Source of the DNA: Carnimonas bestiolae | Lineage (GTDB): Bacteria; Pseudomonadota; Gammaproteobacteria; Pseudomonadales; Halomonadaceae | Reading direction: 5' to 3' (one strand) | NCBI RefSeq assembly: GCF_051251125.1 | Contig: NZ_JBPCZL010000009.1 | DNA: 64,000 nt | Shown: in pieces, positions 1 to 8,080 of the stretch | Layout of the letters: every line of letters begins with the position of its first letter | How positions within the stretch are numbered: position 1 is the stretch's first letter | The notes under the pieces: generated by a model | The model's input: only the letters and a program-made list of their open reading frames with translations | Databases searched by the model: none | Told to the model about the DNA's origin: nothing | Position numbers and translations under genes: made by a program

Positions 1-1453
1 CCTGCACGTCCTGCACCTTACCGCCGCTAACGGAAATTTGCGGCTGTAGGCTCAGACCTTCCTTCAACTCGGCGAAATCGACGGCAAAGCGACGGCACCA
101 CACATCAGGGTACTGCTCACCTGGCGCCCACCCTTCAGTAAAGCCACCGGCGCCCTGACGAGTCTCGAGCACATTGGCAAGCGAGCTTTTCACCGGCGGC
201 AGCGGCGCCCAGTGCAACCGATAGCGGAAATGGTATTCACCGCCCTTGGTAATTTTCTGTTCTGGCTGCCACATGCAGACAATGTTATCGAGCGTTTCGC
301 CGGTTGAGGGCAGTTCGAGCAGATTGACCGCCCCCTTGCCCCACTGGTTGAGCGGCTCTACCCACAAACTGGGGCGCTTGTGGTAAAGATCGACGGTGTC
401 CTGATAAGTAGCGAAATCACGCTGCAGCTGCAACAGCCCGAAGCCGCGCGGATTCTCGTCGGCAAAGGCGTTGAACTGAATATGTTCAGGGTTGTTCAGC
501 GGTCGCGCGATCCACTCGCCGTTACCGCGCCACAGTGCAAGACGGTCGGAGTCGTGAATTTCGGGATGATAGGTCAAGCAGGCGCGGCGATCATTACTGC
601 CGCAGCTGAACATGCTGCTCATCGGTGCAATGCCCAACTGAGCGATGTCTTTACGCGGGTAGATGAAGCTGTCGACCTCCTGGGTCACCTTGCCTTCGAC
701 GTTTTCACAGTCGAGCACGAAGTGATAGGCCCCTACCGCGCTGGGGCTGTCGAGCAGCGCGTAAACGCTGAAGGATTGGCTGTTGGCAGGCGACGGCTGC
801 TGAATCCAGAACGCCACGAAATCGGGGAATTCTTCACGCAAGTCGTCGATGTAGGTATCGATCGCCAGCCCCCGTGCTGACAGCCCGTACTGACCATCGC
901 CCCCTTCGGCGCGGAAATAGCTGGCCCCCAGGAAAGAGAACACGTCGCTCTTGCCGAAATCGGGGGCGCGGAACACCTTGAAACCAGCGAATCCCAGGTC
1001 GTCCTGCCCTTTCAGCGCGTTGGTATCAACGCCAGCATCGTGGTAGTTGAACAGCGAAGGACGGAAGTGCACTTCGCGCGCCTGATTACCGGCCTGATTT
1101 AGCGAGTAAATGTGCACGCGGCGCTTGAAATTCATGCCCACATGGAAAAATTCGACGTCAACGGCGCGGTTAGCGTTGGCGTGCCATAGCGCGTGATTCT
1201 TGTCGTAGCCGATCTTCTGATATTGCAGCGGCGACAGTTTCGCCAGCGTTTCCGGAATCGGGCCAGGCGCGCCGCCAAAAGGCTTGGCAGCCTCGCTTTT
1301 GGCGCGCTTCTTCAATTCGTCGAAGCTGAACGGCGTCGGCTTTCCGTCGGCAATAGCCGCCGGCGCAGTGGCGGCAGCGGCGCGTGCCACCGAGGGAACA
1401 CTGCAAAATGCTGCCAGCGCTGCTGACGCCTTGAGTACTGACCTGCGATCCAT
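1..1453 (-). CDS. opgD: Glucan biosynthesis protein D, 3' end cut by window edge
   Basis: OpgD (MdoD) is a periplasmic protein that shapes the branched osmoregulated glucans built by OpgGH. About 484 codons are visible and the C-terminal tail (roughly 65-70 residues by comparison with the usual ~550) lies outside the window. The N-terminus starts MDRRSVLKASAALAAF, a twin-arginine signal as in E. coli OpgD, followed by an Ala-rich cleavage region. Conserved blocks of the MdoG/OpgD fold are readable, for example FFHVGMNFKRRVHIYS, HDAGVDTNALKGQDDLGFAG and SFLGASYFRA. No other opg gene is visible; upstream is cysB on the same strand, 155 bases away. The ATG at 1453 is chosen because it places the RR motif at residues 3-4. 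Identification by recalled family sequence is strong. Confidence 0.93.
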   Translation of the reverse strand, partial: MDRRSVLKASAALAAFCSVPSVARAAAATAPAAIADGKPTPFSFDELKKRAKSEAAKPFGGAPGPIPETLAKLSPLQYQKIGYDKNHALWHANANRAVDVEFFHVGMNFKRRVHIYSLNQAGNQAREVHFRPSLFNYHDAGVDTNALKGQDDLGFAGFKVFRAPDFGKSDVFSFLGASYFRAEGGDGQYGLSARGLAIDTYIDDLREEFPDFVAFWIQQPSPANSQSFSVYALLDSPSAVGAYHFVLDCENVEGKVTQEVDSFIYPRKDIAQLGIAPMSSMFSCGSNDRRACLTYHPEIHDSDRLALWRGNGEWIARPLNNPEHIQFNAFADENPRGFGLLQLQRDFATYQDTVDLYHKRPSLWVEPLNQWGKGAVNLLELPSTGETLDNIVCMWQPEQKITKGGEYHFRYRLHWAPLPPVKSSLANVLETRQGAGGFTEGWAPGEQYPDVWCRRFAVDFAELKEGLSLQPQISVSGGKVQDVQ

Positions 1454-1608
1454 ACGAATTTTTCCTGTAGGGCGATGAATGTGATGCGCTAACAACGCAC
1501 GGATAGCGAGCGGGGTATCTGAAGCCGCGCCACCGTGAATAGATGTTCCTCACTCGGACAGCATGCACGCAAAATAGTGCCCGCTCAAACACGCGAACTT
1601 AAGCGCTG

Positions 1609-2583
1609 CTAGCGTACCGGCAAGGTAACGTCGGCGAATATCGTTTCTTCATGACCAATGCCGGCTGCCATCGCCGCCTCGACGCGCTCACGAGTTAGAT
1701 GGGGAGCGAGACGCTCAAGGAAATCAAGCATGTAGCGACGCAAGAAGGTGCCACGACGAATGCCTACGCTGGTCAGCGAGCTATCAAAGAGATGTGAGGC
1801 ATCCACCGCCACCAGCCCTTCGCCCGGAATGGCTGCCGCCATGTGCGCCACGATGCCAATGCCCATGCCCAGACGGACATAGGTTTTTATCACGTCGGCA
1901 TCGGCGGCGGTTAGCACCACATTCGGCGACAGGCCCACCTTGCGGAACGCGCTATCCAACTGGGATCGTCCGGTAAAGCCGCGGGTATAGGTGATCAGTG
2001 GCAGCTCTGCCAGCGCTTCGAGCGTCAGCTCGCCCGGCTTCAGCGCTGCTAACGGGTGTTGCTCGGGGACCAGAATGCTGCGATTCCACTGATACAGCGG
2101 CAGCACTACCAGGTCATTGAACAGTGTTAAGGCTTCGGTGCAAATCGCGAAGTCGGCCTTGCCATCCACTACCAACTGCGCAATTTGGCGCGGATCGCTT
2201 TGGTGCATATGTAGCGCAATACCCGGGTAGCGCTCACCGAAGGCCTGAATGACGGGAGGTAGCGCATAGCGCGCCTGCGTATGGGTGGTGGCGATGGTGA
2301 GCTCACCGCGTGCTTCGTTACTGTGTTCTTGCGCTACCTGCTTGATGTTTTCGACGGTGTGCAAAACCTGCCCCGCCAAATCGATAACGGCTTGCCCCGC
2401 CGGGGTTACGCGGGTGAGATGCTTGCCACTGCGTGCGAATATCTCAATGCCCAATTCCCCTTCCAGAAGGCGAATCTGCTTGGAAATACCCGGCTGCGAG
2501 GTAAAAAGGCTCTGCGCAGTGGCGGACACATTCAAATTGTTTCGTGACACTTCCCATACGTAGCGAAGCTGTTGAAGTTTCAA
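1609..2583 (-). CDS. cysB: LysR-type regulator of cysteine biosynthesis CysB
   Basis: CysB activates sulfate uptake and cysteine biosynthesis genes in response to N-acetylserine. The protein has an N-terminal winged helix (residues ~1-60, with LNVSATAQSLFTSQPGISKQ) and a LysR effector domain. The sulfate/inducer-binding block TTHTQARYALP is at ~99-109, as in E. coli (Thr100, Thr102). I place the start at TTG 2583, preceded by GGGAGAG at a good distance; this gives exactly 324 residues beginning MKLQQLRYVWEV, the same length and start as E. coli CysB. An in-frame upstream start at 2625 would add 14 residues with no family support. It is divergent from a TSUP transporter, which suggests that gene belongs to its regulon. 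Confidence 0.95.
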   Translation of the reverse strand: MKLQQLRYVWEVSRNNLNVSATAQSLFTSQPGISKQIRLLEGELGIEIFARSGKHLTRVTPAGQAVIDLAGQVLHTVENIKQVAQEHSNEARGELTIATTHTQARYALPPVIQAFGERYPGIALHMHQSDPRQIAQLVVDGKADFAICTEALTLFNDLVVLPLYQWNRSILVPEQHPLAALKPGELTLEALAELPLITYTRGFTGRSQLDSAFRKVGLSPNVVLTAADADVIKTYVRLGMGIGIVAHMAAAIPGEGLVAVDASHLFDSSLTSVGIRRGTFLRRYMLDFLERLAPHLTRERVEAAMAAGIGHEETIFADVTLPVR

Positions 2584-2857
2584 CGCTGGACTCTCCCATA
2601 TACGACCAACGATAGGCACTCTCACGGAGGACAGTGGGAGCGCTAACTGAGAAGACCCGCCCCGGATGGCCGGTGGAAAGGTTTTTTTAATGCTATCAAG
2701 TCATAAAATCATAAACAATCGGTCCTTTTAGCTATATCAAAATAGCATTAAGTTGCCCTCCCTTATGACGTGAATAGCACTCGCAGTAGGCTATTTTAAC
2801 AGCGCGCCTCTAGCTTCAACGGCTTATCAAGCGCCCTTCCCTTTGCGCGAGAGCACT
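2584..2857. promoter_or_regulatory. Divergent cysB / TSUP control region
   Basis: This 274-base region between the two divergent start codons is clearly more AT-rich than its surroundings. It holds a 10-base inverted repeat, TTAATGCTAT at 2687-2696 and ATAGCATTAA at 2742-2751, with ATAA/TTAT-type half-sites between. CysB and other LysR proteins bind such AT-rich, loosely symmetric DNA between divergent genes; that this is the CysB operator is inference. Confidence 0.5.
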
Positions 2858-3658
2858 ATGGACCTCACCTCATTTCTGTTTTACATCATCGCTGGTGCCG
2901 GGGTCGGGTTCGCCATGGGCTGCACTGGCGTTGGCGGTGGCTCACTGATGACGCCCATTTTGCTGGCAGTCGGCATTCCGCCCCAAACCGCCATCGGCAC
3001 CGACTTGCTGTATGCAGCGGTTACCAAGATAAGCGGTCTATTCAGCCACCAGCGTCAGGGCAATATCGACTGGACCATTACCAAGCGCATGAGCCTTGGC
3101 AGCATACCGGCCACTATCATCACGCTATTCGCCCTTAATCAGTTCAGCGAAGGGCCAAAAGGATATGCCGAACTGCTTACTGGCGTGCTGGGCATCATGC
3201 TGGTATTGACCGCCATTCTGCTGATCCTGCGCGGCCCCATTACTCGTCTGGCCCGCCAGCACGACCGCTGGGTTACCCAGCGAGCGCCGCTGCTAACAGT
3301 GGTTGCGGGCGCCGTACTAGGCATTTGCGTGACCCTTTCATCGGTTGGCGCGGGGGTGTTTGGCACTGCGGTGCTGTTGCTGCTTTATTCCCGCCTCAAA
3401 CCCAGTAAGGTGGTTGGTACTGATCTCGCTCACGCTGTTCCGCTGACCTTCATTGCCGGCGGCGGTCATATGCTGATGGGAAATATTGATTGGGTGCTTT
3501 TGGCAGGACTATTGATAGGCTCCCTGCCGGCGATCCACTGGGGCGCAGCGGTCGCACAGAAGATGCCCACCAATCTGCTGCGCTGGATACTCACCCTGCT
3601 GCTACTGGGCCTGGGCCTTAATTACAGCATAGACTTTTTATTCGGCTCAGCTGGTTAG
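2858..3658 (+). CDS. TSUP (TauE/SafE) family sulfite/sulfate-type anion transporter
   Basis: A 266-residue inner-membrane protein of the TauE/SafE/TSUP family, with two related halves of about four transmembrane helices each. The N-terminal repeat GAGVGFAMGCTGVGGGSLMTP is the family's glycine-rich signature, and the second half repeats it as AGAVLGICVTLSSVGAGVFG. Members move sulfite, sulfate, sulfoacetate or sulfonates. Lying divergent from cysB with a shared AT-rich control region points to sulfate or sulfite as substrate, but the sequence alone does not fix direction or ligand. The ATG at 2858 is chosen over a TTG five codons earlier; the Shine-Dalgarno (GCGAGAG) is weak for either. Confidence 0.88.
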   Translation: MDLTSFLFYIIAGAGVGFAMGCTGVGGGSLMTPILLAVGIPPQTAIGTDLLYAAVTKISGLFSHQRQGNIDWTITKRMSLGSIPATIITLFALNQFSEGPKGYAELLTGVLGIMLVLTAILLILRGPITRLARQHDRWVTQRAPLLTVVAGAVLGICVTLSSVGAGVFGTAVLLLLYSRLKPSKVVGTDLAHAVPLTFIAGGGHMLMGNIDWVLLAGLLIGSLPAIHWGAAVAQKMPTNLLRWILTLLLLGLGLNYSIDFLFGSAG

Positions 3659-3802
3659 ATACACGAAAAATTTGGCCACCGCCGTCGCTCTCGCTTAACG
3701 GCATGCGACGGCTTGAATTTGCCCCCTCGCGGCGCAATGAGTAATATCGGGACATTAGCGTCGCTTCTCCTCTGAAGCGCAACCAACAAAATGGAGATCA
3801 TG

Positions 3803-4126
3803 ATGGCCAATAATGTGGACGTCACCGAAAGCAACTTCGAGCAGGAAGTCGTCGGCTCTGACAAGCCTGTACTGCTGAAATTCTGGGCACCCTGGTGCGG
3901 TCCTTGCAAAATGATGGCACCAGTCGTCGAAGAAGTAGCTGAAGAGCGCGCCGATAGCCTTAAAGTTGTTAGCGTCAACGTCGACGACGCTGCCGACATC
4001 GCTGCTCAGCAGGGTGTGCGCGGTGTACCGACCGTTATCATCTTCAAGGGCGGTGAAAAGGTCGCCTCGCTGGTAGGCGCACAGTCCAAGGCTCAGCTGA
4101 CTCAGTTCATCGATCAGAACGCCTGA
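3803..4126 (+). CDS. trxA: Thioredoxin
   Basis: Small cytoplasmic disulfide reductase of 107 residues, matching the usual ~108 of TrxA. The active site WCGPC is at residues 31-35 and the cis-proline motif GVPT has Pro at about 76. It donates electrons to ribonucleotide reductase, PAPS reductase and methionine sulfoxide reductases, so its position beside cysB and a sulfur-anion transporter is sensible though not proof of co-regulation. Three in-frame ATGs occur at 3791, 3800 and 3803. A GGAG at 3793-3796 is six bases before the last, which decides the start. A strong terminator follows at 4160. Confidence 0.93.
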   Translation: MANNVDVTESNFEQEVVGSDKPVLLKFWAPWCGPCKMMAPVVEEVAEERADSLKVVSVNVDDAADIAAQQGVRGVPTVIIFKGGEKVASLVGAQSKAQLTQFIDQNA

Positions 4127-4159
4127 TCCACGCCGCAGCGGCACACCATCTGCTCATCA

Positions 4160-4191
4160 CCGAGTCCGGGAATTCCGGGCTCGGTTTTTTT
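4160..4191 (+). terminator. Rho-independent terminator of trxA
   Basis: Stem CCGAGTCCGG pairing with CCGGGCTCGG (one internal G-T pair) closes a GAATT-type loop and is followed by seven T residues. It sits 34 bases after the thioredoxin stop. Confidence 0.9.
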
Positions 4192-4221
4192 GTGCCTGAA
4201 TTGGGCCCCGCTGCCACGAGC

Positions 4222-4263
4222 GTTGGCGTTGGCATTGGCATGGGCATGGGCGTTGGGCGTGGC
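4222..4263. repeat. Imperfect hexanucleotide tandem repeat
   Basis: Seven consecutive hexamers related to GTTGGC: GTTGGC twice, ATTGGC once, ATGGGC twice, then GTTGGG and CGTGGC. The tract lies in the gap between the trxA terminator and the terminator of the convergent AI-2E gene. It lies in no gene. Confidence 0.75.
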
Positions 4264-4331
4264 ACTAGCTGGCAGGGCTATCGTTGGGCGCCCCTTCCCA
4301 CCCGCTTGCGCTGCCACTCATACCCGCGCAT

Positions 4332-4366
4332 AAAAAAGCCCCGAGAGGCTGGGGTGCCTTCGGGGC
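4332..4366 (-). terminator. Terminator of the AI-2E family gene
   Basis: Read on the minus strand, GCCCCGA (4366-4360) pairs with TCGGGGC (4345-4339) and is followed by six T residues. It is about 55 bases past the stop at 4421. Confidence 0.88.
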
Positions 4367-4420
4367 CTGGATCACGCTATAGGGCAATAGGTGCCTGTAC
4401 AAAGCATTGGCTAGCGCGTT

Positions 4421-5560
4421 TTAGGCGGATTTTTTGGCCTTTTTGCTGCTCTTCTCCTGCTCCGCCGGGCCAATGAGCACTGACAGCCAGCGCGTGCCGG
4501 GATGGCAATCAAACAGGATCTTCAGCGACATGGTAAGCGGTACCGACAGCAGCAAGCCCACCGGACCGAGCACCCAGCCCCACACGACCAACGAGAGAAA
4601 CGCCATTAGCGAAGAAATGCCCAGCGCCTGCCCCATCATGCGGGGTTCGAACACGTTACCGCTGATGAAGTGCACAAGCCCCAGAATAACCGCGAGAATA
4701 ACCGCCGACATAACGCCCACTTCAGGCATGACCAGCGCCATGATGACGGGAGGGATCGCCGACAGGAAGGCACCAATGTTGGGAATGAAGTTGAGCAGAA
4801 ATGCCAACACACCCCAGATCAGCGCGAACTGAACACCCAAAATCCAGCACACCACGGTGGTGGCAACACCACAGATCAGGCCAATCTCACTCTTCACGAT
4901 CAGATAGCGCGTCAGGCTTTCCGAAAACTGGCTGAAGCGCTCGATACTGGTGTCGGCATTATTGAACGCAGAGCGCAGTTTGCTAGGCAGATCGATAATC
5001 TCGAACACCATGAAGATCGCCATCACCAGGATGATCACCGTCTGCGATAGCGTATCACCCACACCGCCCAACAGCGCTGGCACATAGTGCATCAGCTGCG
5101 AAGGATCGAACTTCTCGACGATGGCTTGCTGATCAATCGGCAGCCCCCACCCTTCGAGGATACCAATCCCCTGGTTATAGAGTTCGCTTAAACGATCGGC
5201 GAAGCGCGGCCATTGCTCGCTAAACTGGGCGAATTGGCTGCCAATCAACAGCGATATCAACCCCAGCACGATAAGCGCCACTACCAGCACTACTGTCACC
5301 GCGAGCGTAACGTTCCAGCCATGCTCCTTCAGCCAGCGCACCGGCTGAGCGCAAAGCACGGCGAAGAACAAGCTCAGCAGGATCGGGATCACCAGATCAC
5401 TGCCGACCTTCAGTCCGCCAAACACGATGAAGATGGAAGCCAGCACCAGCACCATATTAAACGGCATGGCGCTTGCTTCGGTGCTTTCTGACGTTTGCTG
5501 CGTGCGTTGCTGCTGTGTCGATGTCTCGCGCGAAGGCGAAGGCTGGTTCGACTGTTCCAT
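4421..5560 (-). CDS. AI-2E family transporter (YdiK/TqsA/PerM-like)
   Basis: A 379-residue inner-membrane protein of the AI-2E exporter family. After a polar Ser/Gln/Thr-rich cytoplasmic start of ~35 residues there are two N-terminal helices, a soluble loop (about residues 100-160), then a set of C-terminal helices including the conserved FALIWGVLAFLLNFIPNIGA and GNVFEPRMMG blocks. The C-terminus is lysine-rich (KSSKKAKKSA). The family includes TqsA, which affects autoinducer-2 release, and Na+/H+ antiporter-like members; which function applies here cannot be told. AAGGAG lies eight bases before the ATG. The gene is separated from the upstream drug exporter by 43 bases, so the two may share a transcript. 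Confidence 0.88.
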   Translation of the reverse strand: MEQSNQPSPSRETSTQQQRTQQTSESTEASAMPFNMVLVLASIFIVFGGLKVGSDLVIPILLSLFFAVLCAQPVRWLKEHGWNVTLAVTVVLVVALIVLGLISLLIGSQFAQFSEQWPRFADRLSELYNQGIGILEGWGLPIDQQAIVEKFDPSQLMHYVPALLGGVGDTLSQTVIILVMAIFMVFEIIDLPSKLRSAFNNADTSIERFSQFSESLTRYLIVKSEIGLICGVATTVVCWILGVQFALIWGVLAFLLNFIPNIGAFLSAIPPVIMALVMPEVGVMSAVILAVILGLVHFISGNVFEPRMMGQALGISSLMAFLSLVVWGWVLGPVGLLLSVPLTMSLKILFDCHPGTRWLSVLIGPAEQEKSSKKAKKSA

Positions 5561-5603
5561 TCCGATTTTCTCCTTATCGGATTATGCCGCGTCCGACACC
5601 CTG

Positions 5604-6791
5604 TCAGACGGAAGCAGACTTCATGCGCCGCTCGGATAGCCATCGCACCAACAGATTGGCCAGGACCGAGCAGATCAACATCGTTACCACCATAGGCGCC
5701 GCTCCCTCAACCGACAGAGAGCTGATAATCGCCCCGGCCACCGCCCCCAGAGAGAACTGCAAGCAACCCATCACTGCGTTGGCAGTGGCGCTCATATGGG
5801 GGAAGTAATCGAGCATTGCAGAGACCGCATTCGGGTTAATCAGGCCAGCGGTGCCAACAAACACCATCACCAGCACCATGATCACCGGTACCGAATCAAG
5901 CCCCAGCGCCACGACTGCCACCATCAGCAGTGCGGCGGTAAGCTGTACCGACAGCCCGACCTTCAGCAGGCGCCGCGGCTTATGATGCTTGAGCAGTTTG
6001 ATATTCAGGCGATTGGAGCCAGCCATAACAATAATGTTGGCTCCGAATAAAAACGGATAGACCGCCGGCGACACCTGGTAGTACTCCATATATAGATAAG
6101 GAGAACTGGTAATAAAAGCAAACATGGCCGCTACCGACAGCGCACAGGTCATCATGTACCCCAGCGCCGCGCGGTGAGTAACCACCTGTTTGTAGTGTCC
6201 GGCAATGGCAAGCACCGACGGCTTTTGCTCAGGCTTGGTGCGCGTTTCAGGCAGCACAAACACCACGATGGCCAGCACGATCAGGGCATAGCACATCAGG
6301 AAACCGAAAATCAGCTGCCAGCCCCACACGTACAGCAGCGCAGTGCCCAGCATCGGAGCCACCAAAGGCGCCAACAGCAGGATCATCACCATCGTCGACA
6401 ACACTTTCGCAGCTTCAGGCCCAGCAAACCGATCGCGCACGATGGCGGGAGAATTGACTACACAGGCCCCGCCGCCCAGCGCCTGCACGAACCGCCAGAA
6501 AAACAGCCCGGACAAACTTTGGGTGAGCATCAGCGCCAAACACGACACGATAAACAGAATCAGCCCGCCAATCAGCACTGGGCGCCGCCCAAGACGGTCA
6601 GACATCGGGCCGAATACCAACTGACCAATCGCGAATCCGGCTAGAAAAACGCTGACAGATACCGACGTATGGTGAACGCTTTCGCCAATATGCGCAGCGA
6701 TTTCCGGCATGGCCGGCAGATACGCATCGATCGCAAAAGGTGCCAACGCGGTAATGGCCGCCACTAGCAGCGCTAAACGCCGCGCACTCAT
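5604..6791 (-). CDS. Bcr/CflA family drug resistance MFS exporter
   Basis: A 395-residue, 12-helix major facilitator of the DHA1/Bcr-CflA type. Motif A is present as GPMSDRLGRRPVLIGG, and the start MSARRLALLVAAITALAPFA with AIDAYLPAMPEI is typical of Bcr/CflA proteins that export bicyclomycin, chloramphenicol or sulfonamides. Substrate is not predictable. I use the ATG at 6791; a GTG three codons upstream is only three bases after GGAGGT, too close. The upstream mlaA terminator ends inside the potential longer reading frame, which argues against an earlier start. Confidence 0.9.
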   Translation of the reverse strand: MSARRLALLVAAITALAPFAIDAYLPAMPEIAAHIGESVHHTSVSVSVFLAGFAIGQLVFGPMSDRLGRRPVLIGGLILFIVSCLALMLTQSLSGLFFWRFVQALGGGACVVNSPAIVRDRFAGPEAAKVLSTMVMILLLAPLVAPMLGTALLYVWGWQLIFGFLMCYALIVLAIVVFVLPETRTKPEQKPSVLAIAGHYKQVVTHRAALGYMMTCALSVAAMFAFITSSPYLYMEYYQVSPAVYPFLFGANIIVMAGSNRLNIKLLKHHKPRRLLKVGLSVQLTAALLMVAVVALGLDSVPVIMVLVMVFVGTAGLINPNAVSAMLDYFPHMSATANAVMGCLQFSLGAVAGAIISSLSVEGAAPMVVTMLICSVLANLLVRWLSERRMKSASV

Positions 6792-6817
6792 AGTGCTCAC
6801 AACACCTCCCATGAATA

Positions 6818-6848
6818 GTAAAAACCCGGACGCCAAGGCATCCGGGTT
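6818..6848 (-). terminator. Terminator of mlaA
   Basis: On the minus strand AACCCGGA and TCCGGGTT form an eight-base stem around a GCCTTGGCG-type loop, followed by TTTT. It separates mlaA from the downstream drug exporter. Confidence 0.85.
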
Positions 6849-6875
6849 GATTCGACTTGTAGCTTCCTGACAGCG

Positions 6876-7739
6876 TTACTGCGTGACGCTGTCCTTGGGC
6901 GGGGTCGCTTGGGATGCCGAGTTGCCATCTTCAGCCGCATGCCCCGCCGCCGGGCCTGAAGAGGCGCCGCCGCTACCGGCAGCAGCGTCGTTGCCTGTTG
7001 CTTCAGGTTCCGAAAAATCGTCGCTATCAGCGCCCGCAGCAAAGGGATCGCTGGTGACCTTGTTGCCGTCGATTTCAAACTGACGGCGCTGCATCCACGC
7101 ATCACGAATGAAGGTGTAGCGGTCGCCATTCTGAATCAGTTTTTCCTGATCGAGCAAGTCAGAGCGCACCTGCATCAGGTCAACCGCACGCAGCCCCCAG
7201 CGCGCATAGCTGTTGTCGATGTAGGTAACGGCGTCAGAGTACCAGTCGCCGGGCAGGCCGATGGTGTCACGCACCGTACTCGGGCCAATCAGCGGCAGCA
7301 TCAGGAAGGGACCTGACTTGAAGCCCCACGCAGCAAAGGTTTTGCCGAAGTCTTCCTGACGCTTATCGATGCCCAGACGCGATGCGGGGTCGAGAATACC
7401 GCCCAGGCCCAGCGTGGTGTTGAGCAGTACGCGAGACAACGAAGTACCGACGATCAGCGGGTTGCCCTGCAACACGCCGTTGACGGTGGCACGCACGTCG
7501 CCGAGGTTGCCGAAGAAGTTTCTAACGCCGTCCTGCACGGGCTCGGGCGTGACCGTGTCATAGCCCTGTGCCACCGGACGCAAGGCGTAGTGATCGATCG
7601 TATCGTTAAAGGCAAATACGCCACGGTTGAAGCCTTCCCACGGGTCGTTGGGCTGACCGTCCTTGGTGTACATGCCTGCACACCCGCTAAGGGCGACGGC
7701 GGCTGCCGCGGCCGCCGAGATATTGCGTATTCCCTTCAT
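6876..7739 (-). CDS. mlaA: Outer-membrane lipid asymmetry lipoprotein MlaA (VacJ)
   Basis: MlaA sits in the outer membrane and removes mislocalised phospholipids from the outer leaflet, passing them to periplasmic MlaC. The N-terminus has a signal peptide and lipobox LSGC with Cys20. The family core follows: DPWEGFNRGVFAFND, FFGNLGDVRATVNGVLQG, NTTLGLGGILDPAS, EDFGKTFAAWG and GPFLMLPLIGPSTVRD. At 287 residues it is longer than E. coli MlaA (~251) because of a disordered acidic and Ser/Gly/Ala-rich tail after residue ~235. No other mla gene is in the window, which is common because mlaA is usually unlinked. The start has an AGGGGAAG upstream. Confidence 0.94.
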   Translation of the reverse strand: MKGIRNISAAAAAAVALSGCAGMYTKDGQPNDPWEGFNRGVFAFNDTIDHYALRPVAQGYDTVTPEPVQDGVRNFFGNLGDVRATVNGVLQGNPLIVGTSLSRVLLNTTLGLGGILDPASRLGIDKRQEDFGKTFAAWGFKSGPFLMLPLIGPSTVRDTIGLPGDWYSDAVTYIDNSYARWGLRAVDLMQVRSDLLDQEKLIQNGDRYTFIRDAWMQRRQFEIDGNKVTSDPFAAGADSDDFSEPEATGNDAAAGSGGASSGPAAGHAAEDGNSASQATPPKDSVTQ

Positions 7740-8080
7740 GAGAAAACTTCCCCTGTTTAATACCTGGCTTGCGTTGCAATGTCTTGAGCGGACTGCCGCT
7801 GCGCGCGCGTGCTAACCCGGTTCGGGGTCGTACGTTGCCACGCGGAGAGATCAATCGAAGGAAGAACAACCGCAAGCTTTTTAATCGAACAATAGCGCAA
7901 TGATATCAAGCACAGCGCAGTTTTACTGCCTTTTCTTTACACACCACCAAGGGCGAACCACGCACCTGTACTAACGGATAGCGTATCAGTGCGCGTGGAA
8001 CACCCCTGTATCACGCGCGATGACCACCTGTTTCCCATCACCTTGACGGCGTGTGGCGCTCGCGTCAATGCCGGCATGCG
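7740..8080. other. Intergenic gap between hrpA and mlaA
   Basis: No gene was found in these 341 bases. The half next to mlaA should contain its promoter. A weak seven-base hairpin, GCGCGTG at 7991-7997 with CACGCGC at 8012-8018, lies downstream of the hrpA stop but lacks a T tract. Confidence 0.5.
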
